Assembly (NCBI GenBank): GCA_958295745.1
Contig: OY282370.1
Location: 620,001-684,000 of the forward strand
Direction of reading: 5' to 3'
DNA: 64,000 nucleotides
Source: an uncultured Acidimicrobiia bacterium
Lineage (GTDB): Bacteria > Actinomycetota > Acidimicrobiia > Spongiisociales > Spongiisociaceae
Below the pieces are notes generated by a model, which saw only the letters and a program-made list of their open reading frames with translations, did not search any database and was not told the origin of the DNA. Position numbers and translations under genes: made by a program. Positions 55,630-64,000 of the stretch are shown here, one piece after another (within the stretch, counting starts at the first letter, position 1; every line of letters begins with the position of its first letter).

Positions 55630-55655
55630 GGGGCCTCCACCGAAGTGGAGACCCC
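55630..55655 (-). terminator. Hairpin terminator after the large SLH/FG-GAP gene
   Basis: GGGG-C-CTCCAC / GTGGAG-A-CCCC closes on a 4-nt loop; on the minus strand the loop is TTCG, the stable UUCG tetraloop. It lies about 34 bp downstream of the stop at 55689. There is no U tract, as common in high-GC actinobacteria. Confidence 0.7.
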
Positions 55656-55688
55656 CGCCCTGGCGTGTGGTTGGTTGCGGTAAAGGAT

Positions 55689-58600
55689 CTATCGGTCGAT
55701 GATGTAGACAGGGAGATAGCGCAGGCAGTGCTCGGGTACGCTGACGGTTGTAGTACCTACGGTCACGCTCCCTGACTTGCATTCGCCGGTGTCGATTGCG
55801 TCGGTGGTGGCGCCGGTTCTTTCCTGCCGCAGGGCGGCCAGGATGTCGCCGGTGGCCTTGTTTATGTTGGTTCCCCAGCTGAACCGCTGGCCGGGCGCCG
55901 GCCCCACGTACTGGGTGGATTCGCTGCTGTCTTCCCAGCCGCCGTCGGGTTCGGTGAATACCCGCACCGATCCCCGCCAGTCGCCTTCGCCCTGGTAGTG
56001 ATCCGAAGCGGCGATGGTGTTCCCGTCGGAGCTGATCGCCACGAAGAACCCGAACGTTCCGTAGCTCCCGTCCCGGGCGGCGGTGAGCGTAGCAACGGGA
56101 GCGGTGTTATCCGCCCAAGGGCCACCGTCGGGTTTGGTGAATACGTATACCCTGCCCGGCTGGCTCGCCTCATGCGCCTTGTCCGGATCGTCCTTATCGA
56201 AGACAACCCGATTGTTGCCGCCGCCGAACGCTCCTACGACCACCGTGTCGTTGGCCACGGCCACACCGGCGCCGAAACTTCCGTCCTCGCGGGGTGTGGG
56301 CGCCGTAAGCCTGACCCCGGCACCGGTCGCGGCCGGTACATCGGCCCAGCCGCTGTCGGGCTTGACGAACAGAGTCGCATGACCGGCCGCCTCGGTCGTT
56401 TCGCCGTCTACGGTGACGTTCGCCCAGTTGGTACCGGTGACTATCAGCCCCGAGTCCTCGTCCACATCCAGAACCCTGGCCCCGCCGCCTCGATCCGCCC
56501 AAGTGTCGGTCCGTTCCAAGGTCGCCGTCGGGGTAGCAGGCCACGCAAGGGGAGAGCCGGTCCGTTCGTAGACGGCCACACCACCCGTGCCGGCGACCAC
56601 GATCGTGCCCCCGTCGATGGCCACCTGCTTGCCGACGTTCCCGATATTCGTCGGGGTCAACGTAAGGTCAGGCGTGCTGTCGTCCGCCCAGCCGCCGGTG
56701 GGCTTGACGAACACGTAGGCCGAACCGGTATGAGAGCCCACGACGATGGTGTCGCCGCTGATATCCACCTGATCCCCGAAATAGCTGCTGCCGGCGGTGG
56801 GTCCGGACAATATCGCCGGGTCGTCATCGGCGGCGCCGTCATACACATACACGCGACCGACCCGCCTATTGGCAGAACCCATCCCGGACTGGTAGCGGGG
56901 AGCGCCGACCACGATCACGTTGCCATCCGCCGCGAACGCACTCCCGAACCTCTGCAACAGATTGTCGGCCGTCTCTTGGGCCGCTGTGTATGGGAACAGC
57001 CGGGTCCATTCACCCATGGCTGTGATACTGCTCACGCCCTTGGCGTTGTCGTCATAGCCCGACACGCTCACGTGCTTGGCGTTGTCCTTGAGGTCCGTCT
57101 CGAAACCCGACAGCGTAACCGCACCCGAGGTACCGTTCAGATGATCGTTGGAGTCATAGCCCACGATGAACACCGAATTGTCACCCGCCAGCACCAACTT
57201 GTTGTTATCGGTGTCGGCCACCAGCAAACGACCCTGCAACGAATCGCCGTCCCCGGGTTCCACACCCCAGTAATGGTAGATCCGCTCGGCCATGATGTCA
57301 CCGCTGCGGGCGTCCCACTTGTCCTCATGGAGATGAGCCGCGACCGTGCTCCGGGCCTGCGCCAACGGAACCGCCAGGTCGGCCTTCACCCGGGCGGTGA
57401 TCGTCTCGATCCCGCCGCCGGACGAATCCCGGTTGTAGGTAAGGCTGGCCACCCCCCGCCGGTTGGTAGTCCGCGTCAAACGGGCCGCGCCCTGCAAACC
57501 CCGATTCGGATCCACATCCTCCAAAGACTTCGGCGTCTCGCCGCCGCCCCTGGTCAGCAGAGCCGCGTTGTAGTAGGCCAACGACACCGGAGTGTTACCC
57601 GAAGCCGCCTTGGCGCCGATGCCCTTGGCGTCGTCGGAAGCGAACTCCACCGTCTGACGGGACACCGGATCGCCGTACTGATCGACCAAAGTAGCCGTAA
57701 CCGTATTCGACGCGCCGCTCCCCGTACCCGACGCCTCGTGATACTCAACAGCCTGAGCCAACGTCAAAGTCGTAGCGACAGGCGTGCCGTCGCGCCAGAC
57801 CACCGCCGCGTCCCCCACCATGGCGCCGTCAGCTTCGACGGCCTTCTTCAGGGTGGTCTTGTCCTCCAACATCAAATCCCCGCTGTAGCCGGCTGGGAAG
57901 CTGATATCCAAATCCAGCCAGGCCCTATCACCCCCATGATCGCTGCCCGACGTCCGAGGATCAGCCTGACGGTACGACAGCTCGATCCGCCCCGAGTCGT
58001 CCGTCTTATGACTACCCGAAGCGCCGCTGCCACTCGGATCCGCATCACTAGCGCCGTCGTCAACCCACGTCATCGCCGACACGCTCACCGACACGTCCTT
58101 GGTAGCCACCGGATTCCCGTCGTCGTCCACCACCTGAACAACAAACGTAACCCGATCCCCAAACTGCGCCGCCGTCGCATTCACAGCCATATCATCGGTG
58201 ATCCGCAACTTGGTAGCAGGCTTCGTCACCGTGATCTCCAACGACGCCGACACCGTATCAGCAACATCGAACCGATCACCAACATCACCAGCCCACGCCC
58301 ACACCGTCGCCGAAGCACCAAACTGACCCGTGATCTCCACATCCCCATCCGAGTCCGTCTGCCCATCAGACACCTCGACCTCACACACCCCCGTACCATC
58401 CCCCAACCTCAACACCTCATCCGCAGAGCAACGCCCATCAGACCCGAACGCATCCCCCGCATTCGAGGAACTGAACACATCCACCGACTCATCCGCCACC
58501 GCCATATGAATCGAATCACGCAACGACACCACCAAATCCACATCCCCCAAACTATCAGCGGTCCCCGCAACCGACAACGCGCTCGCCTGCATCGTCAACC

Positions 58601-59372
58601 CAGCCGGACGAGCCACCGTATGCGCCAACATCCGCGTAATGAACGCCGCCATCTGCGCCCGAGTAACCAAACCCCCCGGAGAGAACTGATTATCCGACGT
58701 CCCCCGAGTAACCCCCAACTCGAACATCCGCTCAATCGCCGAATACTGACCACGCGTCACGCTCCCGATGTCAGTAAACCCAGTGGCATCAGGCGAAACA
58801 TCCCCCAACTCATCCACACCCGCCTCGCCGCCGAAAGCTCCCTTACCCGGCCGGGCCTTGACCAAAAACGCGTCCAACATCGAAGCCATCTCCGCCCGAG
58901 ACACCGCCGTATCCGGCGAAAACCGACCGCCGCTCCTACCCGACATGATCCCCAACCCCACCATCTGATTGACCGCCGAACGGATCTCGTCCGAAACACC
59001 CTCCAAGTCCGTGAACACATCGGCAGGGTCCGCCAACAACGACACACCCGCCGGACCCGTAGCCCTCGTCAAGAACAACGCCATCTGCCACCGCAACACC
59101 GGAGCACCCGGATCATACGTAGTCGCCGTACGACCCCTAGTAATCCCATAATGCCCCAAACAATTCACCGCGTCCTCAGCAAACGACCCCACAACATCAA
59201 CCAAACCCAACGACTCCAACGCCGGACCAACACACGCCGAATACACCGCCTCGTTGTCCGCCTTGCCGTCCACCGCCGCCGCCGGTACCACCCCAACAGC
59301 CAACAACGAACCCACCAAACCCAACACAGCACCAACAGCCAACCACGACCGCCGCACACACACCAGAGCCAT
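55689..59372 (-). CDS. Very large secreted SLH / Ig-like / FG-GAP surface protein
   Basis: A 1227-residue exported protein. A signal peptide (WLAVGAVLGLVGSLLAVGV, cleavage near PAAA) precedes three SLH-like repeats at about 55-105, 120-170 and 200-250, each ending in RxQMAxFxTR or RAEMASML. Then come Ig-like/Big-1-type segments (FVVQVVDDDGNPVATKDVSV; ATLVDQYGDPVSRQTVEF). The C-terminal 400 residues are FG-GAP/beta-propeller repeats (DTIVVGSHTGSAYVF, NTIAASDHYQG). SLH anchoring with a propeller head suggests adhesion or an S-layer-associated structure. ATG 59372 starts the signal peptide and has AGGAAAGGGG upstream. The opposite strand has an equally long open frame that is only a shadow. Confidence 0.85.
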   Translation of the reverse strand: MALVCVRRSWLAVGAVLGLVGSLLAVGVVPAAAVDGKADNEAVYSACVGPALESLGLVDVVGSFAEDAVNCLGHYGITRGRTATTYDPGAPVLRWQMALFLTRATGPAGVSLLADPADVFTDLEGVSDEIRSAVNQMVGLGIMSGRSGGRFSPDTAVSRAEMASMLDAFLVKARPGKGAFGGEAGVDELGDVSPDATGFTDIGSVTRGQYSAIERMFELGVTRGTSDNQFSPGGLVTRAQMAAFITRMLAHTVARPAGLTMQASALSVAGTADSLGDVDLVVSLRDSIHMAVADESVDVFSSSNAGDAFGSDGRCSADEVLRLGDGTGVCEVEVSDGQTDSDGDVEITGQFGASATVWAWAGDVGDRFDVADTVSASLEITVTKPATKLRITDDMAVNATAAQFGDRVTFVVQVVDDDGNPVATKDVSVSVSAMTWVDDGASDADPSGSGASGSHKTDDSGRIELSYRQADPRTSGSDHGGDRAWLDLDISFPAGYSGDLMLEDKTTLKKAVEADGAMVGDAAVVWRDGTPVATTLTLAQAVEYHEASGTGSGASNTVTATLVDQYGDPVSRQTVEFASDDAKGIGAKAASGNTPVSLAYYNAALLTRGGGETPKSLEDVDPNRGLQGAARLTRTTNRRGVASLTYNRDSSGGGIETITARVKADLAVPLAQARSTVAAHLHEDKWDARSGDIMAERIYHYWGVEPGDGDSLQGRLLVADTDNNKLVLAGDNSVFIVGYDSNDHLNGTSGAVTLSGFETDLKDNAKHVSVSGYDDNAKGVSSITAMGEWTRLFPYTAAQETADNLLQRFGSAFAADGNVIVVGAPRYQSGMGSANRRVGRVYVYDGAADDDPAILSGPTAGSSYFGDQVDISGDTIVVGSHTGSAYVFVKPTGGWADDSTPDLTLTPTNIGNVGKQVAIDGGTIVVAGTGGVAVYERTGSPLAWPATPTATLERTDTWADRGGGARVLDVDEDSGLIVTGTNWANVTVDGETTEAAGHATLFVKPDSGWADVPAATGAGVRLTAPTPREDGSFGAGVAVANDTVVVGAFGGGNNRVVFDKDDPDKAHEASQPGRVYVFTKPDGGPWADNTAPVATLTAARDGSYGTFGFFVAISSDGNTIAASDHYQGEGDWRGSVRVFTEPDGGWEDSSESTQYVGPAPGQRFSWGTNINKATGDILAALRQERTGATTDAIDTGECKSGSVTVGTTTVSVPEHCLRYLPVYIIDR

Positions 59373-59685
59373 CAGACCGAACCCCTTTCCTTCCTGAACA
59401 AGACCTACAACCCCGGCCGGCACACACATGCCAGCCCGGGAAACCCATTATAACAATAACTCCCCCCCCCCCCGCAACCATACCCTGACCAACACCACCC
59501 GCACACACCAAAACCCCAGGCCAGAACACAAAAACAACCCACCACCCCCCCGAATCAGCCTCAACCAGACACCGAAACCCGACCCGGCAACACCCCCCCC
59601 CGACTTCACAGCATTACTTCACGGCATCAGACGACTGCGGTGACGGCAAGCCGCCGCCCTCCCCCCTTCCCAAGACCTCAAAAGG
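59373..59685. other. G-poor, C/A-rich non-coding tract
   Basis: No gene is supported in these 313 bp between the surface-protein start and the helicase stop. The plus strand is almost only C and A (about 10 G in 59461-59580), with two C homopolymers: one of 13 near 59462-59473 and one of 10 near 59591-59600. The minus strand therefore carries a G/T-rich leader before the surface-protein gene. The C runs are slippage-prone and G-quadruplex-capable on the minus strand. Confidence 0.7.
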
Positions 59686-61926
59686 TCATAACTTTTCCAG
59701 AGGCGCCCAGGTGAGCAACACCCTCCTCTTGCCATCGGCGCCGAAGTCGATGACGGCCTCCGCCCGGTCCCCATCGCCGGTCACCGACAGGACCTCCCCT
59801 TCCCCCCAGGTATCGTGCTCCACCCGGTCGCCGACCCCGACCTCCTCGCCGGACAGGGTGCGGGGCGCAGACCTCGCCGACTCCCGCCGCCGGGTTCTCT
59901 TCCGGCCCCCGTTCAGCTCGACCAGGTCGACCGGTATCTCCTTCAGGAACCGCGAATACAGGTTGGAGGTGGGCGACCCGTAGAGCATGCGCGTCCGGGA
60001 CCAGGATATGTGCAGGCGCTGCCGGGCGCGGGTCATCCCCACGTAGCAGAGCCGCCGCTCCTCTTCGAGCTGCTCGGGGTCGGTCATCGACAGCTGGTGG
60101 GGAAACAGGCCTTCCTCCATACCGACCATGAACACCACCGGGAACTCGAGCCCCTTGGCGCTGTGCAAGGTCATCATGGTCACCGCCCCGCTGCCGTCCT
60201 TCAGCTCGTCGATGTCGCTGACCAGGGTTACCGACTCCAGGAAGAGCTCCAGCCGGCGGAGGCCGTCCATCTCGCCCCAGTCCCCGCCGTCGAAGTACTC
60301 CCCTTCGGACCGCTGCTCGAACTCCTCGGCGCCCGAGACCAGCTCCCGCAGGTTCTCGGCCCGGCCGAGCGCCTCTAAGGTACTTTCCCGCTCCACCCAA
60401 TCCAGATACCCGATATCCTCGAGCACCCCCTTCACCGCCGCCGCCGGACCCTCGGCGGCCCTCTCCCTGAGCCGCCCGACCACCTCCAGGAAGCCCCGGA
60501 CAGCACCCGCCGACCGGGCGGCCAGGGTATGGATCTCGTCGGAACGGTTCAGGGCGGCGAGGAAGGATATCCGCTGCGCTTCGGCGAACCGGTCGACGCG
60601 CCCGACGGTGGTGCTGCCGATGCCGCGCCTGGGGAGGTTGACGACCCGCTTTACCGAGATATCGTCATCGGGATTGCAGAGCAGGCGCAGGTAGGCCAGC
60701 ACGTCTTTGATCTCGCGGCGCTCGTAGAACCTAACGCTGCCGATCACGTTGTGGGGCACGCCGTAACGGGTGAGAACATCCTCCATCACCCGGCTCTGGG
60801 CGTTGACCCGGTACAGCACCGCCATGTCGGAGTGGGCGAATCCCTCCAGCTCCAGGCCGGCGGCCGCGTCGGCGACGAACCCGGCCTCGTCATGCTCGTC
60901 CTCGGCGTTGAAACGGGTGATGGGGCGCCCCCTGCCCAGGTCGCTCCACAGCCGCTTGGGATCGCGTCCGCCGTTGTTGGCGATCACCGCGTTGGCCGCC
61001 GACAGGATGGTCTCCGTGGAACGGTAGTTCTGGTCGAGGACCACTATCCGGGCGTCCGGATAATCCTTCCGGAAGTCGCGGATGTTGCGGATGTCGGCGC
61101 CCCGGAACCGGTAGATGGCCTGGTCGGCGTCGCCCACCGCGCATATGTTGCGGCGGCGGCCGGCCAGCTGCCTCACCAGCGCGTACTGGGCTCGGTTGGT
61201 GTCCTGGAACTCGTCCACATGGAGGTAGCGGAGCCGGTCCTGGTAATACTCCAGCACCTCGGGGAAGGCATCGAACAGCGAAACGGTGACCATCAGCAGG
61301 TCGTCGAAGTCCATCGCCGAGGCGTCCAGCAGCCGCTGCTGATAGAGGCTGTAGATCTCGGCCACGTTGCGGCGGCGGAAGCCCTCGTCCCGGCGGCGGA
61401 AGCTCTCGTAGTCGACCAGCTCGTTCTTGGCCTTGGAGATGGCGGCCCTGATCCGGCGGGGCGGGTAGTACTTGACGTCGAGGTCGAGGTCCTTGATGGC
61501 CGTGGTGACCGCCCGCAGGGAGTCCTGGGCGTCGTAGATGGTGAACGCCGAGCGGTAGCCGAGCCGCGGCGCCTCCCGCCGCAGGATCCGCACGCACGCC
61601 GAGTGGAAGGTGGACACCCACATGCTGCGCACCACTCCCCCGACCAGCCCGCCGACCCGCTCCTTCATCTCTCCCGCCGCCTTGTTGGTGAAGGTGATCG
61701 CCATGACCTCCCACGGAGAAACACCCAGGTTGCGGATCAGGTGGGCGACCCGGTAGGTGAGCACCCTGGTCTTGCCGGAACCTGCCCCGGCCACCACCAG
61801 CACCGGCCCCTCGGTAGCCGCCGCCGCCTCCCGCTGGCGGGGGTTCAGGTCGTCGAATAGGGGGAATCCGTCCGGATCGGCGCCGAGCGCGTCGGGTTCC
61901 ATCAGCTGCACCATGACGGCCATCAT
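59686..61926 (-). CDS. pcrA: UvrD/PcrA-type ATP-dependent DNA helicase
   Basis: A 746-residue superfamily 1A 3'-5' helicase. Walker A AGAGSGKT at 46-53, motif II VDEFQDTN, motif III GDADQAIYRFRGA, motif IV QNYRSTETIL, motif V TLHSAKGLEFPVVF and motif VI YVGMTRARQRL are all present. The C-terminal 50 residues form the small beta domain (GVGDRVEHDTWGEGEVL) typical of PcrA, which binds RNA polymerase. It acts in repair and in removing protein blocks from DNA. The start among clustered Met codons (MMAVMVQLMEP) is uncertain by a few residues. Confidence 0.94.
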   Translation of the reverse strand: MMAVMVQLMEPDALGADPDGFPLFDDLNPRQREAAAATEGPVLVVAGAGSGKTRVLTYRVAHLIRNLGVSPWEVMAITFTNKAAGEMKERVGGLVGGVVRSMWVSTFHSACVRILRREAPRLGYRSAFTIYDAQDSLRAVTTAIKDLDLDVKYYPPRRIRAAISKAKNELVDYESFRRRDEGFRRRNVAEIYSLYQQRLLDASAMDFDDLLMVTVSLFDAFPEVLEYYQDRLRYLHVDEFQDTNRAQYALVRQLAGRRRNICAVGDADQAIYRFRGADIRNIRDFRKDYPDARIVVLDQNYRSTETILSAANAVIANNGGRDPKRLWSDLGRGRPITRFNAEDEHDEAGFVADAAAGLELEGFAHSDMAVLYRVNAQSRVMEDVLTRYGVPHNVIGSVRFYERREIKDVLAYLRLLCNPDDDISVKRVVNLPRRGIGSTTVGRVDRFAEAQRISFLAALNRSDEIHTLAARSAGAVRGFLEVVGRLRERAAEGPAAAVKGVLEDIGYLDWVERESTLEALGRAENLRELVSGAEEFEQRSEGEYFDGGDWGEMDGLRRLELFLESVTLVSDIDELKDGSGAVTMMTLHSAKGLEFPVVFMVGMEEGLFPHQLSMTDPEQLEEERRLCYVGMTRARQRLHISWSRTRMLYGSPTSNLYSRFLKEIPVDLVELNGGRKRTRRRESARSAPRTLSGEEVGVGDRVEHDTWGEGEVLSVTGDGDRAEAVIDFGADGKRRVLLTWAPLEKL

Positions 61927-62010
61927 ACCGAAGGACGGTGACTCGAATCACACCCCTGTGATTATTGCCCCGGGTTGGCATTGGGTCTCTCGCCCTGTTA
62001 TCCTTGGCGC

Positions 62011-62451
62011 ATGCCCGAGCTCGACTTTGCAATGCTTGCCGAACATGTTCGGTTGGAGCCATCGGGTCTCGCACATGTCATCTCGGGCGGCACGGGCGTG
62101 ATCGAGACACCCGAGATGCCGATGCCTCTCGACATTGGTCTCCTACTCAGAGTCAGCTTCGAGAGGGCCGAGTGTGGACGACCACACCGAGTTGAGGTGA
62201 TCATCCAAGACCTAGACGGCGAAAGGCTCGTCCATCTGACCGCAACCGGAACACCCGACTGGCCTGATGGAGCTCCTGTCACTTGGAAGTCGAACCAGCC
62301 CTTCGCGTTCAACTTTTCCGTACCTCTGAAGAACTACGGCTTGTACGAGTTTGTTATTCTGGTGAATGACAGCCAGGTCAAGGCGCTTCCCTACCTGGTT
62401 GTCCAAAGCCAAGGAAGCGACTCACCCAACAACCAACCACACACGGAGTAG
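62011..62451 (+). CDS. DUF6941-like protein
   Basis: A 146-residue protein: PELDFAMLAEHVRLEPSGLAHVISGG, then GLLLRVSFERAECGRPHRVEVIIQDLDGE, the layout of the DUF6941 family of uncharacterised proteins. It looks like an all-beta domain without signal peptide. ATG 62011 is chosen because conservation begins there. It stands 4 bp before the DUF4258-type gene and may share its transcript. Composition is somewhat lower in GC than the helicase gene, suggesting an accessory cassette. Confidence 0.65.
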   Translation: MPELDFAMLAEHVRLEPSGLAHVISGGTGVIETPEMPMPLDIGLLLRVSFERAECGRPHRVEVIIQDLDGERLVHLTATGTPDWPDGAPVTWKSNQPFAFNFSVPLKNYGLYEFVILVNDSQVKALPYLVVQSQGSDSPNNQPHTE

Positions 62452-62455
62452 GCGT

Positions 62456-62698
62456 GTGGATGTGTTCTACACGGAACATGCACTGGCGCAGATGAAGCGA
62501 CGCGGCATTACACGTACAGACGTGGAAGCCGCCCTGAACCGTCCGTACGGAGATCCGGAACCTGGGTTGCCCGGTACGATCTGGATCTCGGGCTGGGCGG
62601 CGGCTAGTCACATACTCCGAGTATGCGTACCGGTCGAAAACCGTTACCATGTGATCACGGCGGCTTGGCCAAGCCGGAGAGGAGGCTTCACCAGGTGA
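62456..62698 (+). CDS. DUF4258-type toxin-like protein
   Basis: An 80-residue protein whose core FYTEHALAQMKRRGITRTDVEAALNRP and C-terminal RYHVITAAWPSR fit DUF4258, a RelE/BrnT-like fold found in toxin-antitoxin pairs. GTG 62456 or GTG 62462 is the start; the frame is open further upstream inside the preceding gene. Its stop overlaps the GTG of the DUF2283-type gene (GTGA), so the two are translated as a unit. Confidence 0.7.
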   Translation: MDVFYTEHALAQMKRRGITRTDVEAALNRPYGDPEPGLPGTIWISGWAAASHILRVCVPVENRYHVITAAWPSRRGGFTR

Positions 62699-62982
62699 GG
62701 TATTCATATGACTACGATGCCGATGCTCTCTACATAGAGCTCGCGGATTCCCCTGTGGACGAAACACATCAGATGGACACAGGCACGATGGTGGACCTCG
62801 CCGAGTCGGGTGAGGTGGTGGGGATCGAAGTACTGCGGCCCGGGCGCCCTTGGCCCCTGGAAGAGATCATGACCAGGTTCCCACTCGCCAAGGATGACAG
62901 GACCATGCTCAACGCCATGTGGGACTCCTCCACGAACAAACGCTGGCTCTTCGCCAAGCCCTTGGGCGATCTAGCCGTGTAG
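62695..62982 (+). CDS. DUF2283-type antitoxin-like protein
   Basis: A 95-residue protein with the DUF2283 core YDYDADALYIELADSPVDET, MVDLAESGEVVGIEVL. DUF2283 proteins are commonly paired with DUF4258/RelE-like toxins. The last 30 residues (KDDRTMLNAMWDSSTNKRW...) extend beyond the domain and may bind the toxin. The GTG start overlaps the toxin-like stop by four bases. Confidence 0.72.
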   Translation: MRYSYDYDADALYIELADSPVDETHQMDTGTMVDLAESGEVVGIEVLRPGRPWPLEEIMTRFPLAKDDRTMLNAMWDSSTNKRWLFAKPLGDLAV

Positions 62983-63053
62983 TTGAACCGGGGCCGTAAC
63001 AACCACACCCCTGGAGGACAACGAATCACCTGCCGATCGTCGCCCGTCTGCGG

Positions 63054-64000
63054 TCATTCCCACTCGATGGTGGCGGGGGGTTTGGACGAGACGTCGTAGG
63101 CCACTCGGTTAATGCCGGGGACCTCGTTGATCACCCGGCTCGATATCCGTTCCAAGACCGGGTAGGGGATGCGGGCGAAGTCGGCCGTCATGGCGTCGTC
63201 GGAGGTGACCGCCCTCACCACCAGTGCGTTGGCATACGTGCGGCTGTCTCCCTGGACGCCCACCGTCTTGATATCGGGCAGCACCGCGAACGACTGCCAT
63301 ATCTCCCGGTACAGGCCGGCCCGCCGGATCTCCTCCGTCACCACGGCGTCCGCCGCCCGCAGGATGCGGAGCCGCTCCCTGGTCACCTCACCGATCACCC
63401 GCACCGCCAGCCCCGGGCCGGGGAACGGCTGGCGCCAGACGATCTCCTCGGGCAGGCCCAGCTCCTCCCCCACCGCCCGCACCTCGTCCTTGAAGAGGTC
63501 GCGGAGCGGCTCTATCAGCTCGAAGGAGAGGTCGTCGGGAAGCCCCCCCACGTTGTGGTGGGTCTTGATGGTGGCGGTCATCCCCCCGCCGGACTCGATC
63601 ACGTCCGGATACAGGGTGCCCTGCACCAGGAACCGGTCGTCGGGAATGCCCGAGGCGGCCTCCTCGAAGACGCGGATGAACAGCTCCCCGATGACGGTGC
63701 GCTTCCGCTCCGGGTCCGTCACACCCGCCAGGGCCTCCAAGAACCGTTCCGCCGCTTCGACGTGGATCAGATCCATCTCGAAGTGCCGCCGGAAGGTCTC
63801 GGTCACCTGGGTGGCCTCCCCCGCCCTCAGCAGGCCGTGGTCGACGAAGATGCAGGTGAGGCGGTCCCCCACCGCCCGGTGCACGAGGGCGGCCGCCACC
63901 GCCGAGTCCACCCCGCCCGACAGGCCGCAGATCACCCGGGCGCCTCCGACCCTCGACCTGACCTCCTCGACCTGATCGGCGATGATGGAACCGCTGTTCC
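63054..64000 (-). CDS. guaA: GMP synthase (glutamine-hydrolysing), partial
   Basis: The C-terminal 314 residues are visible; the N-terminal glutaminase domain lies beyond 64000. The ATP-pyrophosphatase loop SGGVDSAV is near the visible start, followed by [34 protein letters not shown] and the terminal motif [18 protein letters not shown]. The enzyme aminates XMP to GMP. It converges on the DUF2283-type gene, with 71 bp between. Confidence 0.95.
   Translation of the reverse strand, partial: NSGSIIADQVEEVRSRVGGARVICGLSGGVDSAVAAALVHRAVGDRLTCIFVDHGLLRAGEATQVTETFRRHFEMDLIHVEAAERFLEALAGVTDPERKRTVIGELFIRVFEEAASGIPDDRFLVQGTLYPDVIESGGGMTATIKTHHNVGGLPDDLSFELIEPLRDLFKDEVRAVGEELGLPEEIVWRQPFPGPGLAVRVIGEVTRERLRILRAADAVVTEEIRRAGLYREIWQSFAVLPDIKTVGVQGDSRTYANALVVRAVTSDDAMTADFARIPYPVLERISSRVINEVPGINRVAYDVSSKPPATIEWE

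Noticed and set aside
55998-59453. 1151-codon open frame on the plus strand opposite the large surface protein
   Set aside because: Arg/His/Pro-rich shadow frame with no domains; the minus-strand protein has a signal peptide, SLH and FG-GAP repeats.

Overview
The window is about 64 kb of high-GC DNA with short intergenic gaps, many GTG and TTG starts, and ATGA/GTGA/TTGA stop-start overlaps. Several genes point to a deep-branching actinobacterium, most likely class Acidimicrobiia or a relative: a WhiB regulator, a UPF0182 membrane protein, a DivIVA-type coiled-coil protein, a DUF2342-type zinc metalloprotease, an LLM-class (possibly F420-dependent) oxidoreductase, a single-subunit cytochrome b succinate dehydrogenase, TatA, and S-layer-homology-like secreted proteins. 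This placement is inferred from gene content; there is no rRNA to confirm it.

Left third (1-25 kb), catabolism. A partial aminomethyltransferase-like gene diverges from a three-subunit molybdenum hydroxylase set (coxM/S/L-like). That set is followed by a cytidine-deaminase-fold deaminase, a thiolase, and MoxR and VWA (CoxD/CoxE-like) maturation proteins. A second M/S/L set on the minus strand heads an operon with dihydropyrimidinase, a beta-ureidopropionase-like amidase and an SDR dehydrogenase. Neither large subunit has the CSFR active-site loop of form I CO dehydrogenase, and the neighbours suggest nucleobase or other N-heterocycle breakdown. Between the sets lie a class III aminotransferase, a lipoprotein solute-binding protein, an AAA/DUF4143 ATPase preceded by four 23-bp repeats, a secreted SLH-HNH-Excalibur protein and an LLM oxidoreductase. 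Two AT-rich islands (about 7141-7550 and 16785-17281) interrupt this region. Each abuts a broken gene and encodes a protein I do not recognise. The first also carries a tRNA-like acceptor/T-arm minihelix. Next to the second is a short ORF built partly from pieces of both flanking genes.

Middle (25-47 kb), housekeeping and cell envelope: PEP synthase, UPF0182, a DivIVA-like protein ending in a Mu-F/SPP1-gp7-like Cys/His motif, a 500-bp non-coding stretch with two DnaA boxes and strong hairpins, a PDZ-Lon protease, BioY, MoaE, a metalloprotease, a peroxiredoxin, TatA, a Thr-rich lipoprotein, WhiB, SdhCAB, an SCP2 protein, HU, malate dehydrogenase, isocitrate dehydrogenase and an o-succinylbenzoate-synthase-like enzyme.

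Right third (47-64 kb). A BrnT-like toxin candidate is followed by four tandem small paralogs. One has a nonsense codon at position 3, and the set looks shuffled by recombination. Then come folD, purH-sucD-sucC, a B12-binding mutase subunit, transaldolase, a 1227-residue SLH/Ig/FG-GAP surface protein, a G-poor non-coding tract, a PcrA/UvrD helicase, a DUF6941-like gene, a DUF4258/DUF2283 toxin-antitoxin-like pair and the C-terminal part of guaA. The TCA-cycle enzymes (Sdh, Mdh, Icd, SucCD) lie in nearby transcription units within 14 kb.

A recurring oddity is tandem duplication exactly at translation starts: 14 bp at coxM-like, 17 bp times four at the LLM gene, and 21 bp at the Thr-rich lipoprotein.
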